DNA of 64,000 bases from Lichenostomus cassidix (Eukaryota; Chordata; Aves; Passeriformes; Meliphagidae). The position numbers and the translations under genes are program-made. Under the pieces are notes generated by a model. The model saw nothing but the letters and a program-made list of their open reading frames with translations, was not told the origin of the DNA and did not search any database. Location: NCBI GenBank assembly GCA_008360975.2, contig CM039211.1:24484558-24548557 (forward strand), given 5' to 3'. Positions 24,726 to 37,189 of this stretch are shown piece by piece. How positions within the stretch are numbered: the first letter of the stretch is position 1; the number at the start of each line of letters is the position of its first letter.

Positions 24726-27700
24726 GACAAGCAACGCAGAAAGATAATCCTGTGTTTTTTGGCTAAAATACCAAACATTATTGATATGATATATGGGTGT
24801 CTAGGATATTTCAGTATATAGTGTAAAATGATACCGAGGATTGTGATTATCATTTCTAGCATAGACCATGTTTTCATGTGGTTATATTTAATCTCTTTTT
24901 TTTTTTCCCAGTTCTCGTCTTTCAAACTGTCTTCCTTGTATCAGGTGAATAAGAGCAGAGCAGCAGACCACAGGTACGATTAATATAAACTGAAATATAC
25001 TCTACTTATTCTTCGAGATTTTAATCCATCATGCCACTGATTTTCTGGAGTATATCAAGACACGTTGGAGGCCAGCAAAAAAGTCTGGATATCACAACAG
25101 GAGATACATGCACTTTTTCCCTAGTGGTTTTTGCATCTCTCACATTAACAAATGAGAGTGTGATTTGCATGTCTGTGGCAACACTGAAAATACAGCTGCA
25201 AGCTTCCAGTGTGGTGTTGCTGAGAAACAAAGAAATAGCTGTCCGCACTACTTGAGTCTTTTAAGACAAGTGAAATATATTTGTGATTTTGAAGCCAGCT
25301 TATCAAATATTGCCAGTTCAGGGCACACTCTAAAAATATGCAGACTGAGGTTTGATTGGAAAAGCAAGAAGGCAATACTGCTATTAAAACCTGTGTGTAC
25401 ATACCAAAGAGGTGTGTAGACATGAGCTTTGCCTACAAAATTGATTACTGTGAGAGTGAAAATAAAGACACAGGTGTATATTTTTACAAATAGATTCTGA
25501 GTCATTAGCAAATTGCACTTTTGTACTGTGGCAGTATATATCAAAGATGCTTGAAATGAAAGTGCCACCAAGGCAGGCCCTTGGTCCCTTTGCAAAAGGC
25601 TAGGGACAGGCACAGGTATTTTAGCACCTCATCCCACCACGAGAGCCTGTTGCAAAGGCTGTCAGTCTTCTCAATAGAAGCCTTTGCTGAGCTGTAGCTG
25701 ATGTCTTGTCCTGCATGACCTTTCAGTGGGGCTCATCTTGGTAAATTACGTCCTCTTGGTTACTTTTGTTTTAATGTGGTTTGTCTAACCACTGCTGCTC
25801 TATAACACATCTTCTCTCGACTCCCTGTAGCCTTGTTCTTTAATCTTTATTCAACACATATGTGAGACATCATTTCAGAGAGATAACAATCTAAGTTCAG
25901 GAAACAGAGAGAGAGGAAGAGAGACACAGAGAGCAATACATTAACAGGGAAGGTTGAAACAGAAGGGGCTTGCTGATAATCAGGGTGACATTGAAGCCCT
26001 GGATCTAGTCTCAAAGTATTTAATACAGGTTGCCTGTGGTTGCAGGATAAAAGAAGACATTTACTTTATGTCTGTAGAAGTGAGTTCATGCCAGGATTAT
26101 TTATTCCTTTTTTTTTTTTTTTTTTGGAGTGTGTGTGTGTGTGTTTTGTTGGTTTTGGGGTTTTTTTTTGGTGTACATGTCTATGGCATAATTACTAGAA
26201 GCAGTAAAACACCTCAACTAAGTAAAGCAGTAATTCCATCACGTTACATTTGGTTTAATATCACAGTCCATTAGGTGATGATTTTTCCTGGTCTACAGGA
26301 CACTCAGCTTCCTTGTTTGTTATTCCAAGGAGGGAATGTCTGTGCATGCTACATGTTTATATGAAGTGGGGCAGCAGAAGTAACCAAGTTACTCAGATGA
26401 TACCCTCAAAACCAATTGAGAGTACTGCTTCAGGAACTATTGCTTCAAATGTGAGTAGAAGCTGTAAATTTGCTCCCCTTTTTTCTTCTGGCATGCATAT
26501 TTTTTGCTTATGCTCCTGTGCTTCTTCCATGAAAACGTCACCAATTGCCATATTTCATTTATGAACATACAGGAACGTCTTTCCAGATAAGCTTTTCTTT
26601 TTGCCTAGCCTTTTTAAAATTTATCTATTAAATATTGGTGAGATCTTGAGACTTTTCCTATTCTTTTCCCTGTCCACCCCCACCCCCATCCTGTTTCTTC
26701 ACTGATGCAAACTGCACAGAAACCTTTAGATTAAGAGGAGTTCTTTAAAATAGTATTTCTTTTAATAATATACATGGAACTGGAGTTTGTAGTAATCTAC
26801 CCTAGGAATCCTTGAGGGGGATTTCACTGGCAGGAATAAAGGGGAGGTCTTTCTATACATTTTTCTACATATTTTTCTGGACAAGGAAGTGGCCTCTTTG
26901 GAATTGATGTTTTCACCAATGATCCTTCAATGTTTGTGGGATTCTGAAGCTGTAAATTTTGTGGAAAGATTTCAAGACTCATTCAGCATTCTTCTTAAAA
27001 AATTATGAGAAAACAAGGTCATATGCATATCTTTTTGTTAAGAAAGAAAGTAAAGAATATAAGTTGAATAGCTCCTCTCCAATAATAGGCAGGAATGCCT
27101 TTATCAGCCTTTTGAATTCTTCCTTCTGTTATACTTGATTTTTAGAGCTTCACCTGTACTGGAGTAATGGAGAAAATGGGAAAAATCTTTCTCATCACCC
27201 ATGAAGAAAGCTTGAAAAATACTCATAGATGCCAGAATACAATTCTAGAAATGTTACCTTTGGGATTTACAAACCTTTATCAAGATTAAAACATTTAACT
27301 TTCAGCCTGTCCCTCATCCAACACCATTCTCAGTTTGGAAAAGCTGTGATTGTATTATTATTTCTGTATTAATTAACCTATTTTTAGACAGGAAAATCAA
27401 CAATGAAAAATAAGTCAGGCACCAGTGGCACAGGTAAGAAAAACCACAGCAGGGACTGTCAGTGATTCTCAATTTCATGCTGGTGCCAGCTGATGTTTGA
27501 GGGGTTTAGATCCTCTTTTCAAAAGTAAAAGCTCATTGCAGATATTGGAAGGTCCTGGACACTTAGGTATTTATCCTCTTTTCTGCCTGAGATTCTAGAT
27601 GTTTAGGTTCCCTGACTTTCTTAAAGAGCACTGGGAGCCTGAACGCTTTCAAGGACTTGGGCATTACAAAGCTTTTGAAAACTGCCCTTTATATCTGTTT

Positions 27701-28410
27701 CTGTAGCTCAACAAAGCTAACATGCATATAAAACCAGCCAGGGTTATATGAGAAATGAATGCTGCTGTTGCATCAAGCATTGAATGAACAGGGCCATTCT
27801 GCTCAGGAAGAACTATGATGCTTTTATACTTATTATCATTCAGAATTGCACTGAAAATCAATTGCATCCAATTTCTTTGGCAAACGGAACAGAATCGTAA
27901 TTTGAGTCCATGAATTTGACAAAATTCACAAAAAAATTACCAAAACTGGAATTTTCTACCTGAAAACCTCTTGCAGTGCAATGACCTCCTTCTGCAAGAG
28001 CAGCTGTGTGCAAATCATATCAAAAGTTGCTCATGAAAGATTCCCCAAGATAACATTTTGGACTGGGAGCCCTGGATCCATGGCTGGGTTACATCACAGA
28101 TTTCCTGTGGGGCTTCAGGCAGCCCAGGTTGCTTTCTGTGTCTAAGATTCCCACCTCTAACAGAGGGATAACAGCATTTCTCTCTCTCACAGGGCATGTG
28201 CTGCAGTAGGTGCATTAAAGGCTGCAGAGTCTTTGAATGCCAGAGCATGGAGGACATGGACTTGCTTTACAGATTTGGTGAGAAGCAAGTAGTTGAGAAA
28301 GGCTTTCAGGGCAGGAGTAATGTATAATTGTGGCTAGCACAGGTCTTTCCCATGAGAATTCCTTTTGTGTTTTATAAATAAAGATAAAGTTTGGATGTTA
28401 TTAAAAACAG
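24726..28410. other. gene-free region
   Basis: Unique AT-rich DNA. The overlapping open frames at 25021-25613 on both strands are at most 121 codons and unrecognised. A purine-rich GAGAGAGAGG patch lies at 25905-25935 and a poly(T)/(GT) tract at 26108-26172. Two C5 runs separated by one A occur near 26677-26687. No gene or retroelement is seen. Confidence 0.6.
26108..26172. repeat. T18, (GT)8 and T/G-rich tract
   Basis: Eighteen T (26108-26125), then eight GT units (26129-26144), then TTTTGTTGG and TTTTGGGGTTTTTTTTTGG. This is a compound microsatellite of a kind that recurs elsewhere in the window. Confidence 0.92.
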
Positions 28411-28582
28411 TGTCCCAAGATCTGGACGGTGCAGGCCTGGCCAATCAGGCCTAGGGGGAAGTTTCTGACTAACGAATCTGGGTGACCTTTGAAAACTCCA
28501 TATATATGATGAAATCAAAACAATAAAGGTCTTTTTCCTTCTTGCCACTGAGAACTGGGTTCTTTACTCTGCTAGCGGCTCA
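28411..28582 (+). mobile_element. short solo LTR of an endogenous retrovirus
   Basis: The segment begins TGTCCC and ends GGCTCA, giving the usual TG...CA ends. It is flanked by the 4-bp direct repeat ACAG (28407-28410 and 28583-28586). Inside, in the order expected for U3-R-U5, are a CCAAT box (28441-28445), a TATATAT box (28501-28507) and an AATAAA signal (28522-28527), with a CT-rich U5-like tail. There is no internal retroviral sequence on either side, so it would be a solo LTR left by recombination. At 172 bp it is short for an LTR, so internal deletion or slightly wrong edges are possible. I cannot name the family. Confidence 0.6.
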
Positions 28583-30104
28583 ACAGCAACATATAACCAC
28601 ATTATAATGGCTTTTTTGCCTCTGTCTAACATACACAGAAAATATCTTTGATATTATTTTGGGAACTTAAACAAGGACTTGAAAAATGTTATGTGTCTAT
28701 TTTTCCCTTCCACTTTTAAGGGACTCTGCTTAGATACCCTCAGTCCAGTGTAAAAAAAGAAAAAAAAAAAAGTCAGAGATTTCAAAGTTTTCAAAGTAAT
28801 TTCAAGTACCTCCTATGGATGCAACGCATTTCTCTTTAACATAAGTATCAAGTTCTACATCTATAGCATAAAATTGTTATTATATAATTTCTTACTACCT
28901 AGAATACTGCCAGTGACTCACACCACATATTTTTTAGTTATCCAAGAGGGAGGATTGCTCATATACTACTTCCCAGACAGCTGCGAGTAGAAGGAGGGAA
29001 AGAACAAAATGAGGATCTCAATTTTTTTAATAGTCATCAGTCTCTGATGAGAGGCAGTTGTTTATTTTTTAAAAATTGCAGCTGACAGGAGCTGCTCAAT
29101 GACTTTACTGTTAGAGACAGTCTTTGTGGAACATGCAGGATACAGGTGATGCACTTTGAGGGACATGATTAATGAATATTTCACAGGGCACTGAAATATG
29201 TAATGTACATAACCCCAAGTGTGCATGAACATGTATTTATATGCATTGGCACATTTATGATTTCTGAAGTAGTTTTGCAAATCAAACACCCAAATTCACT
29301 CGCACTTCACCCCAAACCCCAGATGTATAAACCCATCTAGTATTACCCAATCTTTTTTCTGAATTGAAAATATTTCAGTGCCACAATTGTTCTGATCACA
29401 TCATCAGCTTTGTGGTTGTTATCTACTGGGTCACTTTACTTGAATTCTGCTTTTCACACAAGTTATTAGCATTAGGAACACAATTAGGAAGTATTTCTCT
29501 TTATAAAATAAAGCACTTTATAAAGACAAAAATCACTAAAAGACTGCCTGAAGTGAATTTGTAAATCATTTAAAGTACAAACCAGTCAATTTAACCTTTA
29601 AAAGCATTTATTTGTTCTGTTTGTAAATATTGTGATTAGAAAAGCCATGAATTTAAATAATCTTTATCAGTCTGAGAAATTGATAACTTGATAAGTGTAC
29701 CAGGCAAAAATCTGAAATTGTACTCTCTTCTGTCTTCTCTTAGAAGAATTCATTGCAGGCTTTCTGCCAAAATTACAGCTGGAGAAGAAGGCAGTGCTAA
29801 ATAGATAGACAAACCTAGGAGGACCCAAAAACCAGCTATTTCTTGATTTGCCAAATACCATATTTGAGGTGAATTCAGAAATAGAGCCCCTGCTGTCCCC
29901 TTGTTTCCTCCGTCTATGACTCGCTCTGGAAATTAGAAAGTCTCAAAAAAGGGCCTTTTCAGATCTTATTGAAATGAATATTTAATCTGATTCAAATTAA
30001 ATTGGTGGAGTTGGTAGCACCTCTCAAGCCAGACTTTATTGTTTTGCAAAGATGAATGCTTATTTCAATATTCATGTAGATATGGACAGCCTTGTTAACT
30101 CAGT
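28583..30104. other. gene-free stretch
   Basis: Unique AT-rich sequence with several TTTAAAT/TTAATC motifs around 29560-30010. I see no gene, no CR1 and no LTR. A short run of A interrupted by G lies at 28753-28772. Confidence 0.6.
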
Positions 30105-30695
30105 TTGACTGACAGTTCACAGAGGGGGCTTGCAGGAGGAGAGAGGAGCAAAACCTTTCCCCTGAAGGTTGGAAAACCTTGCACTGTGGTCCTTGAGGCA
30201 GTCAACCCCAGGATGGCAACTCAGACAAGGCACAGACTGCCTGACCCTGCAGATGTTCACACCCTGGGTCCACCAAAAGGGCTTGTGGGGGTACTGTGGT
30301 ACACCAGGAGTAAGGCTAAAATACCTTTGTTATCTGCTGAGGCTCTCTGTGGCACAACACAGTCAGGAATTGTTAAGATTGCAGCAGAAGGATTAGTTGA
30401 TACCTGTGAGCAGGATATGTGGAAAACAGCTCTGGAGGAGCACCTCTTCTCAAGATTTGCTTTTCTCTGTATCCCAGCTGTCTTGTGTGCAAATCAGTGC
30501 AGTGAAGACCAGGTTTTTGATACAGAGCTGCGGGAGTGTCACAGAATCCTGCTTTTCATCCAGCAACTGGTGGAAGAGGGTGAGGATTTCACTTTCAGGC
30601 ATCTGATGTGTGACAGAGTGAGCTGGCAGCACTGTCTGTGGGACAGAAGTGGTGGATGCACACTCCAGCTTTACAGGGTGTGGAGTTTCCTATAG
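30105..30695 (+). CDS. unrecognised 196-codon open frame (doubtful)
   Basis: This is the longest open frame in the window that is neither a CR1 shadow nor simple repeat. It lies in a patch that is GC-richer than its surroundings and ends 10 bp before the 3' terminus of a minus-strand CR1. The predicted product has no signal peptide, membrane segment, zinc-finger or catalytic motif that I recognise. The second half is cysteine-containing and mildly acidic (about residues 105-165, with ELRECHRILLFIQQLVEEGE as a possible helix). There is no evident promoter, splice site or poly(A) signal in register. It could be an old retroviral or host pseudogene fragment, or chance: under equal base frequencies one frame of this length per 64 kb is roughly what I would expect. 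Confidence 0.15.
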   Translation: MTDSSQRGLAGGERSKTFPLKVGKPCTVVLEAVNPRMATQTRHRLPDPADVHTLGPPKGLVGVLWYTRSKAKIPLLSAEALCGTTQSGIVKIAAEGLVDTCEQDMWKTALEEHLFSRFAFLCIPAVLCANQCSEDQVFDTELRECHRILLFIQQLVEEGEDFTFRHLMCDRVSWQHCLWDRSGGCTLQLYRVWSFL

Positions 30696-30705
30696 GCTTA
30701 ATAGA

Positions 30706-31250
30706 GAATCATAAAATCACAAAATGGTTTGGGTTGGAAGGGACCTTTAAAGAACATCCGGTCCAACACACCTACAATGAGTAGGAACACCTTCCACTAG
30801 ACTAGGTTGCTCAGAGTTCCTGCAATCCGACCTCAATGTTTCCATGGATGAAGCACCCACCACCTCTCTGGGCAACATGTGCCAGCATTCTCGTGGCAAA
30901 AACTCGTTGCTTCTATCTAATATAAACTGAACCTCCTTCTGCTTAAAATTGTTACCCCTTGTCCTATCTCTAGAGACTCAGTCCCCATCTTTCTCATAAA
31001 ACCACTTTCAGTGGTTTTATCTTTCTCATAAAACCACTTTCAAAACTTTCAGGGGGGCTGCATTAAGGTCTTCTGGAGAAGACCTCTCCAGGCTGCACAG
31101 CCCCATCTCTCTCAACCTTTCCTCGTAACAGAGGTGCTCCATCCCTCCAGCTATCTTCATGTCCCTCCCTTGGACCCACCCAAGCCCTATTTCATTCCAG
31201 TGTTGAAGACCCTGGAGTTGGAGGTAGTGCAGCAGGTGAGGTCAGACAGT
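30706..31250 (-). mobile_element. CR1 LINE, 3' fragment
   Basis: On the plus strand this is the reverse complement of a CR1 3' end. It has degenerate terminal repeats (AGAATCATAAAATCAC), then GGTTTGGGTTGGAAGGGACC, CACCACCTCTCTGGGCAACA, TTGTCCTATCTC and the CTGGAGAAG/CTGCACAG block, finishing at GGTGAGGTCAGACAG. It is the classic chicken-type CR1 tail, covering the 3' UTR and end of ORF2, 5'-truncated. An extra 32 bp with an inverted segment lies inside at 30989-31042. The element is old and non-coding. Confidence 0.93.
30989..31042. repeat. direct-inverted-direct repeat inside the CR1
   Basis: CTTTCTCATAAAACCACTTT occurs at 30989-31008 and again at 31021-31040. Between them AGTGGTTTTAT (31010-31020) is the reverse complement of the shared ATAAAACCACT. 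Other CR1 copies of this type have the segment only once, so about 32 bp were added after insertion. Confidence 0.88.
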
Positions 31251-34200
31251 AATAAACTCTTCTTTGTCCAGTCCACCTTTGTGTTGCTCTGAAACTCTCG
31301 GCCTCCCAGGCTCTATAAGGCTACAATCTTGCTAGGCAAAGGAATGAATCTTGCTTTTATTCTGGTTTATTTTCAAGCTGAAACAACAAAAATTTGTAAA
31401 ACATTTTCCTGTTTGTTTATGTTTTCCAAGACACTTGCAGTTTTCAGTGAAAACAGACTAACTGAAAAATAGTTTGTTGTAAAACACATTTTTATCAGAC
31501 TTGGGAGGTTGCCATGCATACATTTTGTGCTGCCTACCTTCTGGTGTTCCCCTTTTTATGCAAATGAGTGGAAAAAGAGAAGAAGATTAAATAAGGAATA
31601 ATGTTATATTACAAAAAAAGGCTTTATGTGCAACTCAATTTTTGTTGAAGTTTTAAACTAGTTCTCATTAGTCCAGTTAATTAGCTTCTGTTGGAATACC
31701 CTGGAATCCTATGTAGGTACTAGGGTGGCTCAAGCTTGCTGGTAGGAATTTAATACTGGCTTTGGCTGAATACACTGAGCAGTCTTTTTGGATTAGTGGT
31801 CTATGAGCTGTTTGAAAGGAAAGGTCTGGAATTTTGTAGGTAGCAGGTCAAAGCTTTCAGTGGATATTGACAAGCATGAAGGAAGATGGATAATGTGGGG
31901 AAAGGCAGTGAGATTAAAGTCAGAGAAAAACCAAAAAGTAAAAACATAAGCAAGTTTATAACCGGATGTGTACTGTCCACCCAGCATGACAATACAGTTT
32001 CACTTTACAGAAACCTTCTCTCATCCTGCAGTTCTTGTCCTTGTCCCTGTGTATCCCAGTCTAGCTGGAATTTCCAACAGTGTTTTTCCAATATCACAGA
32101 GTGTGGGAGTTCAACCTATGGTTGAACCTTACTTTCCAGCTGTTGAACACTGTTCCTTGCTTTAATCAGGGTACAACTTCTTTTATCTATGTTTATAATG
32201 AAATCTTTCCTCTACAGGTAATTTTTCTCGTTCTTCTCCCTCTGGGGCCAGCAGTGTGGCACAACAAACTGTCAAGAGAGAGGGGAGCTGGGCTGCTGGG
32301 TGCCCTCTCACTCCATGCTCCAGCCCTCCTCCCAAAGGAAAGCAGCACTCCAGTCAGTCAACCCTAGCAGTCCTTGTGGTCAACACTTTTGCAGTCATCT
32401 CCTTTCCTGTTTCTAAACTCTCCTTTTAATTATAAGTGTTAATCCAACTGATACTGCTTCTTGCAGGAAACAACGTAAAGATTCTACACAAATATAAAGT
32501 TTTTTAATGTCTTGAAAAACCATTTTAATCCAGGGAGGGAGGGTTCCTTCTCATGTTAATGTGTGCCTTTCTTGTGTGGCTAACACTTTAACCCAAAGGC
32601 TTTTTGTAGCAAACCAGTAGGTGCACACTGATCTTTGTGGGCTTTAAAGAGGCGTTGCTGAGCTGGGGAATGACTGGGAAGGTAAACCCAGTAAACCCAG
32701 CCCTCTCATTCCTGCACTGCAGTTACAAGGAAATTAAATCTACACCCTCTGAAAAATATTGCATGTATCTTATCTTTCTGTGATAAATGTGTTACAGACC
32801 CAATACTTTGGTTGTAAACATGCCCTATTTCCTGATTATCATAACTCTCTGTAGATCTATTGAATTCACAGGCTAGGAGCCATTTTACTGAATGAAACAA
32901 GTTTGCAAGTGGTATGTTTTATGTAAAATAATTTAAAAATTGGATGACTAGTTCTTTAAAAAACATAAGGATAAATGCACATCTTTACTACACTGGCAGC
33001 AATAGGAACTGGGTCAACTGTTGCACTGCAGAATTTGCTTCTCCTCTAGACGTATTTCACATGACTTTGTCAACCAAAGTTTTCCTAGGGATCAGTGGAG
33101 GTTCAGTTGCTCGGCTGAAAGTTTATTGTGAACCTTGAGAAGAGTTTAAAAAGATGACTGACTTACACAGAAGGGAATTCCAGGGGAAAGGTTCAGCTGA
33201 GCTCATGGTCATTTGTACAAAGATTTACTCAGAGCACATAAAGCAATCTTTCTGCAAGAGTGTCTCGGGTCCTGTCATGAGAACTCTGTGTAGGTACTTT
33301 GATATATAGGTCAGGTCACACAAGGTTTTTCTCACATTATATGTGGGACTGGATTGCCAGCTGAAGAAAGTTTAAAGTTTAAAATATTTCATTTATCTAA
33401 AAATAATAGCAAAAAGGGAGCAGGACTAACTTTGCTACAGTCTGGTAATCAAAGCACATTCCCAGGTGCCCCAGGCTTGTATGGCCCAGCTTTGAAGTTC
33501 AGATTCCTTCCTGCTACTGTTACCTAGCTCAGGTAGATTAGCAAAATTTCTTTGCAACTTCCAATTGTGCTTCCAGACCTACACTCCCAGGTTAAGCCTT
33601 ACGTGGTTGAACAGATGTCATTTAAAAATGCTCTGTGAATCAGCTGGACAGAATAAAATTTTGTTTAAATTTTATGGTTTCAGCCTGATCAGTGTTGCAG
33701 AAACACTTCAGAAACTTAAAGCAGGGTTAACAAAGAAGTCTGTAGAACTTCTTTCACTACTCCTTATGGCAGAAAACTGAGCTGCGATTAAAACCTTGCT
33801 GCAAAACTGGAGATTGTATGACTCCTTCAGTCCTAGACTATACATGGATCAAGCATATATTAAAATTAAGTTAAAACCAGTGTGCATTCTGCACATTAAC
33901 AGATAATATTTGAAATTAAATTAGAGAGTGAAAAGTAAGAATGGGCTGGCGCCTTCCACATGAAACTTTGAAGTTAAGGAAATGCAACACAAAGAAAGGA
34001 GTCCTTATCAGAAACTGATTGATGCAGTCATAAAGCTACAAGAAAGACATGTTCTTTGAAAAGTATCTTTTCAATACTTCTTAAGAAAAGTGCCCAGTCA
34101 AAGGATGTTTTTTCCATTATTTGAACCCAGGAGCTGAAGTGAGTTAGGTGCAACAGGTTTTCAAAAGCAACTGCAACAAATGCATTATGCTAGATCCTAC

Positions 34201-37130
34201 TTAAGTACAGTGATACATATAAATCTTTGATCTTTCAAATATTGTAGGATCAAAGTATTCACTGTTTTGGATATAAACCTGTGCTAAAATCAACTGATTA
34301 TAGCTCAGGCCACAGTAAAGAATCAGGTACAAATTATTTTGAGCTGATGTCACTCCAGGTATTCTGTGCACTTTTGAGTTAATTAGCATGTCTTTGAACT
34401 TAATTTATTTGCTGCTGCATGGTCTGCAATAAATAGCAGTTACTAATAATCTACTTAAAACTCATTTTCATGCTGCAGTGAAACAGACAGAGAGAGACAG
34501 ACATAAACAGAAATGTGTGGATGTATGTGTTTTCTCTTCTTACTGTTCTTAATATATACATTAAAAAATCACATCTAGCACCCTGGTTACCAATTTTTCT
34601 AATTGGAAATGTGTCATTCTAAATCAAGCACTCACAGTAGCATTAGTTAATTAATATTAATGAAAGCACAAGAAAATTGCAACCAGTCATTCTTGTTATT
34701 AGTGCTTATTTGATCGTATAAAGACAGTTTGAAGTTTTAGAGGGAGGGAGGGAGGGAGGAAGAATTGCTTGCTTGTCTTTAAAGGGCAATTCTCATGAAA
34801 AAATCAGCCCACAGCTATACAGAAAAAAGCTCTGGATAAATCGTTTGAAGGATAGTACTTGCAAGACTTCTGGACCCTGTGAAAATTTTGATCATCACTA
34901 ATCAATGAACAGAAAGGCTACAGTTCACACATTTGTTTTTATAAATCAAAGTACAAGAATATTAGAAAAAGTAATATAGAAGCTTTATTGACTCCTCAGC
35001 ACATTTCCCCCCTGTTTCTCTAAATAACACTGGCCCCAAGCACCCACCCCCTTGCCCCAGTTTCCATGTGGTTCAGGACTGCCAGGTCCACACATGCTTC
35101 CTGCTGAGTAACACTAGAGACCCTTTGTACTACTGGGCTTGTTTCCTGCAGCACGCATGTACCAAACAAAATTTTTGGAGCACTGACTCTTTTCTGATTT
35201 TTGCAGTCCTTGCCAGTGCTGCTGGCTTCATCTTGGTGTGTTCTTGGTGTGGGCACATAGAGCATGGGCTTTCCTGCCCACACATGAGAAGCCTTTTGCT
35301 CAGTGGACAGTCCAAATGGACCTTTTTGTACCTGGTTTGATTAAGGTTAGGTAGAAATGTCCTTGTTGGTGTTCCTTCTACATGCACAAGGTTTTTAAGG
35401 TTTACAGGTCTCTCTGCATCATCTCTTGCTCCTTCTGGATATGTAAGGATAAGGATGCCCATTCAGTCATGGATGCAGGAAACAGAGGATAACAGCCAGA
35501 GAGGCTGGTAATACATAGACTCTGTTTCTCAGGAAATCATTTCCAGCAATCCTTTCCTCTTACCCAACTACTTTATTATCCTCTCCAGTGCAAAAACAAG
35601 GGGGAAAATGTTTTTAGTAAGAGGAAATTCCTAAAAGAAATACCAGATGTCACCCACAAGAAGACACAGGTCTTTATGACAATAATACCTGAAGTGGTTT
35701 CTGCTTTGAAAAATGCACATGAATTACTGATAGTAACTTACATTTGAGCCTAACAGTGATTTGATACTGCAAGAATATTGTTCTTTTACATAAAAGTAAG
35801 AATTGACCTAGAAACTTAACGAGGTTCCTTTTTAAATATTTTCATTAAAAAACTTTATTTTTTCAATGAAAAATAGATTTTGCTAGAGATAAGGATGATT
35901 TTTTTCCTTTCAATTCCCCCTAAAAGGCACATAGGGCAATGTACTGAATTTGTGTGACAAGTCAGCCTGGCACTTCATAACTATTGAAAGCTGCCTAGAT
36001 ATGGACTTTGCTTTTTGGACTTTGTCTGTAGTACTTCCCATTTAGCAACTTTCATTTCTAATTTCACTCTTCCTTATAATTTCTTCAGAACAGCCTTCTG
36101 TGAATGGAATCAGACCTAACCTGATTGAGTGAGCTGAAGTATGTGACTTTGAGAAGCTTGTGATTCAACATACTCTTGTACTGAATATGCACTGAGCAGG
36201 CACATAAGACAAAACTCATCTGTGAGCAACTCAGTGTACGTGATGCCATTGCTGAATAATATTGCGCTCAAACGAGGCTTTCAGTGCTTCTATTTACTGC
36301 TTGAACCTTACATTGCTGTGTTCTCCTCTCATATAAAAGATTGAGTAGTGCCCTAAGTTTTTCTACAAAAAATAAATCAGTGCAAAGATATCTTATTCCA
36401 TTTCATCTTGTTAGTCTATCTGTGGTTCCTTAAAGGTATGCAAAGTTAGACTGAAGTGCCTATTTGTCCAGAAGAAAATCTACTTCAACTCATGCAATAT
36501 TTCAGTCTAGAGCTTTGTAAACAAGCTCCTAAATATATGATTCATGTACCTCATTCATCTACAGCTGTTTGTACTATGCTGACGCATTTCTGTAGCACTA
36601 AATAAATTACTACTGTATTTGACATTTGTAAGTTTCCTTCTGCATACTTTCTCTACACATCCTCTCAAAGATCATTTCTTCCAAGATTCCCTGCCCAAAC
36701 ACCTCTTGCACTTATTGCCTGCTGGATGTCATAAATTAAAAAGAACCAAAAAAAAAATTTAGATGGAAATTAAGCTAACTGAGTTATTTAACAAACAGAT
36801 GCTGCATGCAAATACATAATTTATTCTAAATGTGTGGAAAGGAGCTTTAAGATTATGGTGCTGTTAAGTCAAACAACTTTTCTTCCTTATATCTTTTAAG
36901 CTACCAAGCTACTGCCATCCAACTCAGTAGCAAAGTGAGAATAACATATGTTCTTCTTTGAAGACATATAATGTCAAATATAAGCCTCTTCAGGTCTGAC
37001 TGGCTTGTGTTTTAGTTAAGCTAGTTGACTAGAAAGTGGGATAATTGAGCTAGCTGCTGAAAGTGTACAGCATGGTAAATTGTTCAATTAATCAAAAGTG
37101 AGAGTGTGAGTTTGTGTGCCTCACACAAAG
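31251..37130. other. gene-free region, about 5.9 kb
   Basis: 31251-31320 begins TAATAAACTCTTCTTTGTCC and is CT-rich, which recalls an LTR R-U5 end but has no matching 5' part. 34742-34759 is a G-quadruplex motif. 35020-35470 contains three overlapping open frames (87-110 codons) without recognised motifs. Just to their left the plus strand has TTTATT at 34984-34989, which would be an AATAAA signal for a minus-strand transcript. Otherwise AT-rich unique DNA. Confidence 0.5.
34742..34759 (+). other. G-quadruplex motif
   Basis: Four GGG runs each separated by a single A (34742-34756), followed by another AGG. One-base loops make this the most favourable pattern for a G-quadruplex. It is also a short (GGGA)n microsatellite. 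Confidence 0.85.
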
Positions 37131-37168
37131 GAGAGATGAAGAGAGATGAAGATGAAGAGAGATGAAGG
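37131..37168. repeat. GAGAGATGAA tandem repeat
   Basis: Units of GAGAGATGAA at 37131 and 37141, a shortened GATGAA and a further GAGAGATGAAG. The tract is entirely purine apart from the T of each unit. It ends 22 bp before the 3' end of the adjacent minus-strand CR1. Confidence 0.85.
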
Positions 37169-37189
37169 CAAAATGCTTAATGCTTTCAA

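Noticed and set aside
31251..31330. TAATAAACTCTTCTTTGTCC as an LTR R-U5 end
   Set aside because: No U3, TG start or target duplication. It directly follows the 5' truncation of a CR1.
34984..35470. AATAAA on the minus strand with overlapping 87-110 codon frames as the 3' end of a gene
   Set aside because: AATAAA is frequent in AT-rich DNA, the frames have no recognised domain and no splice structure is visible.
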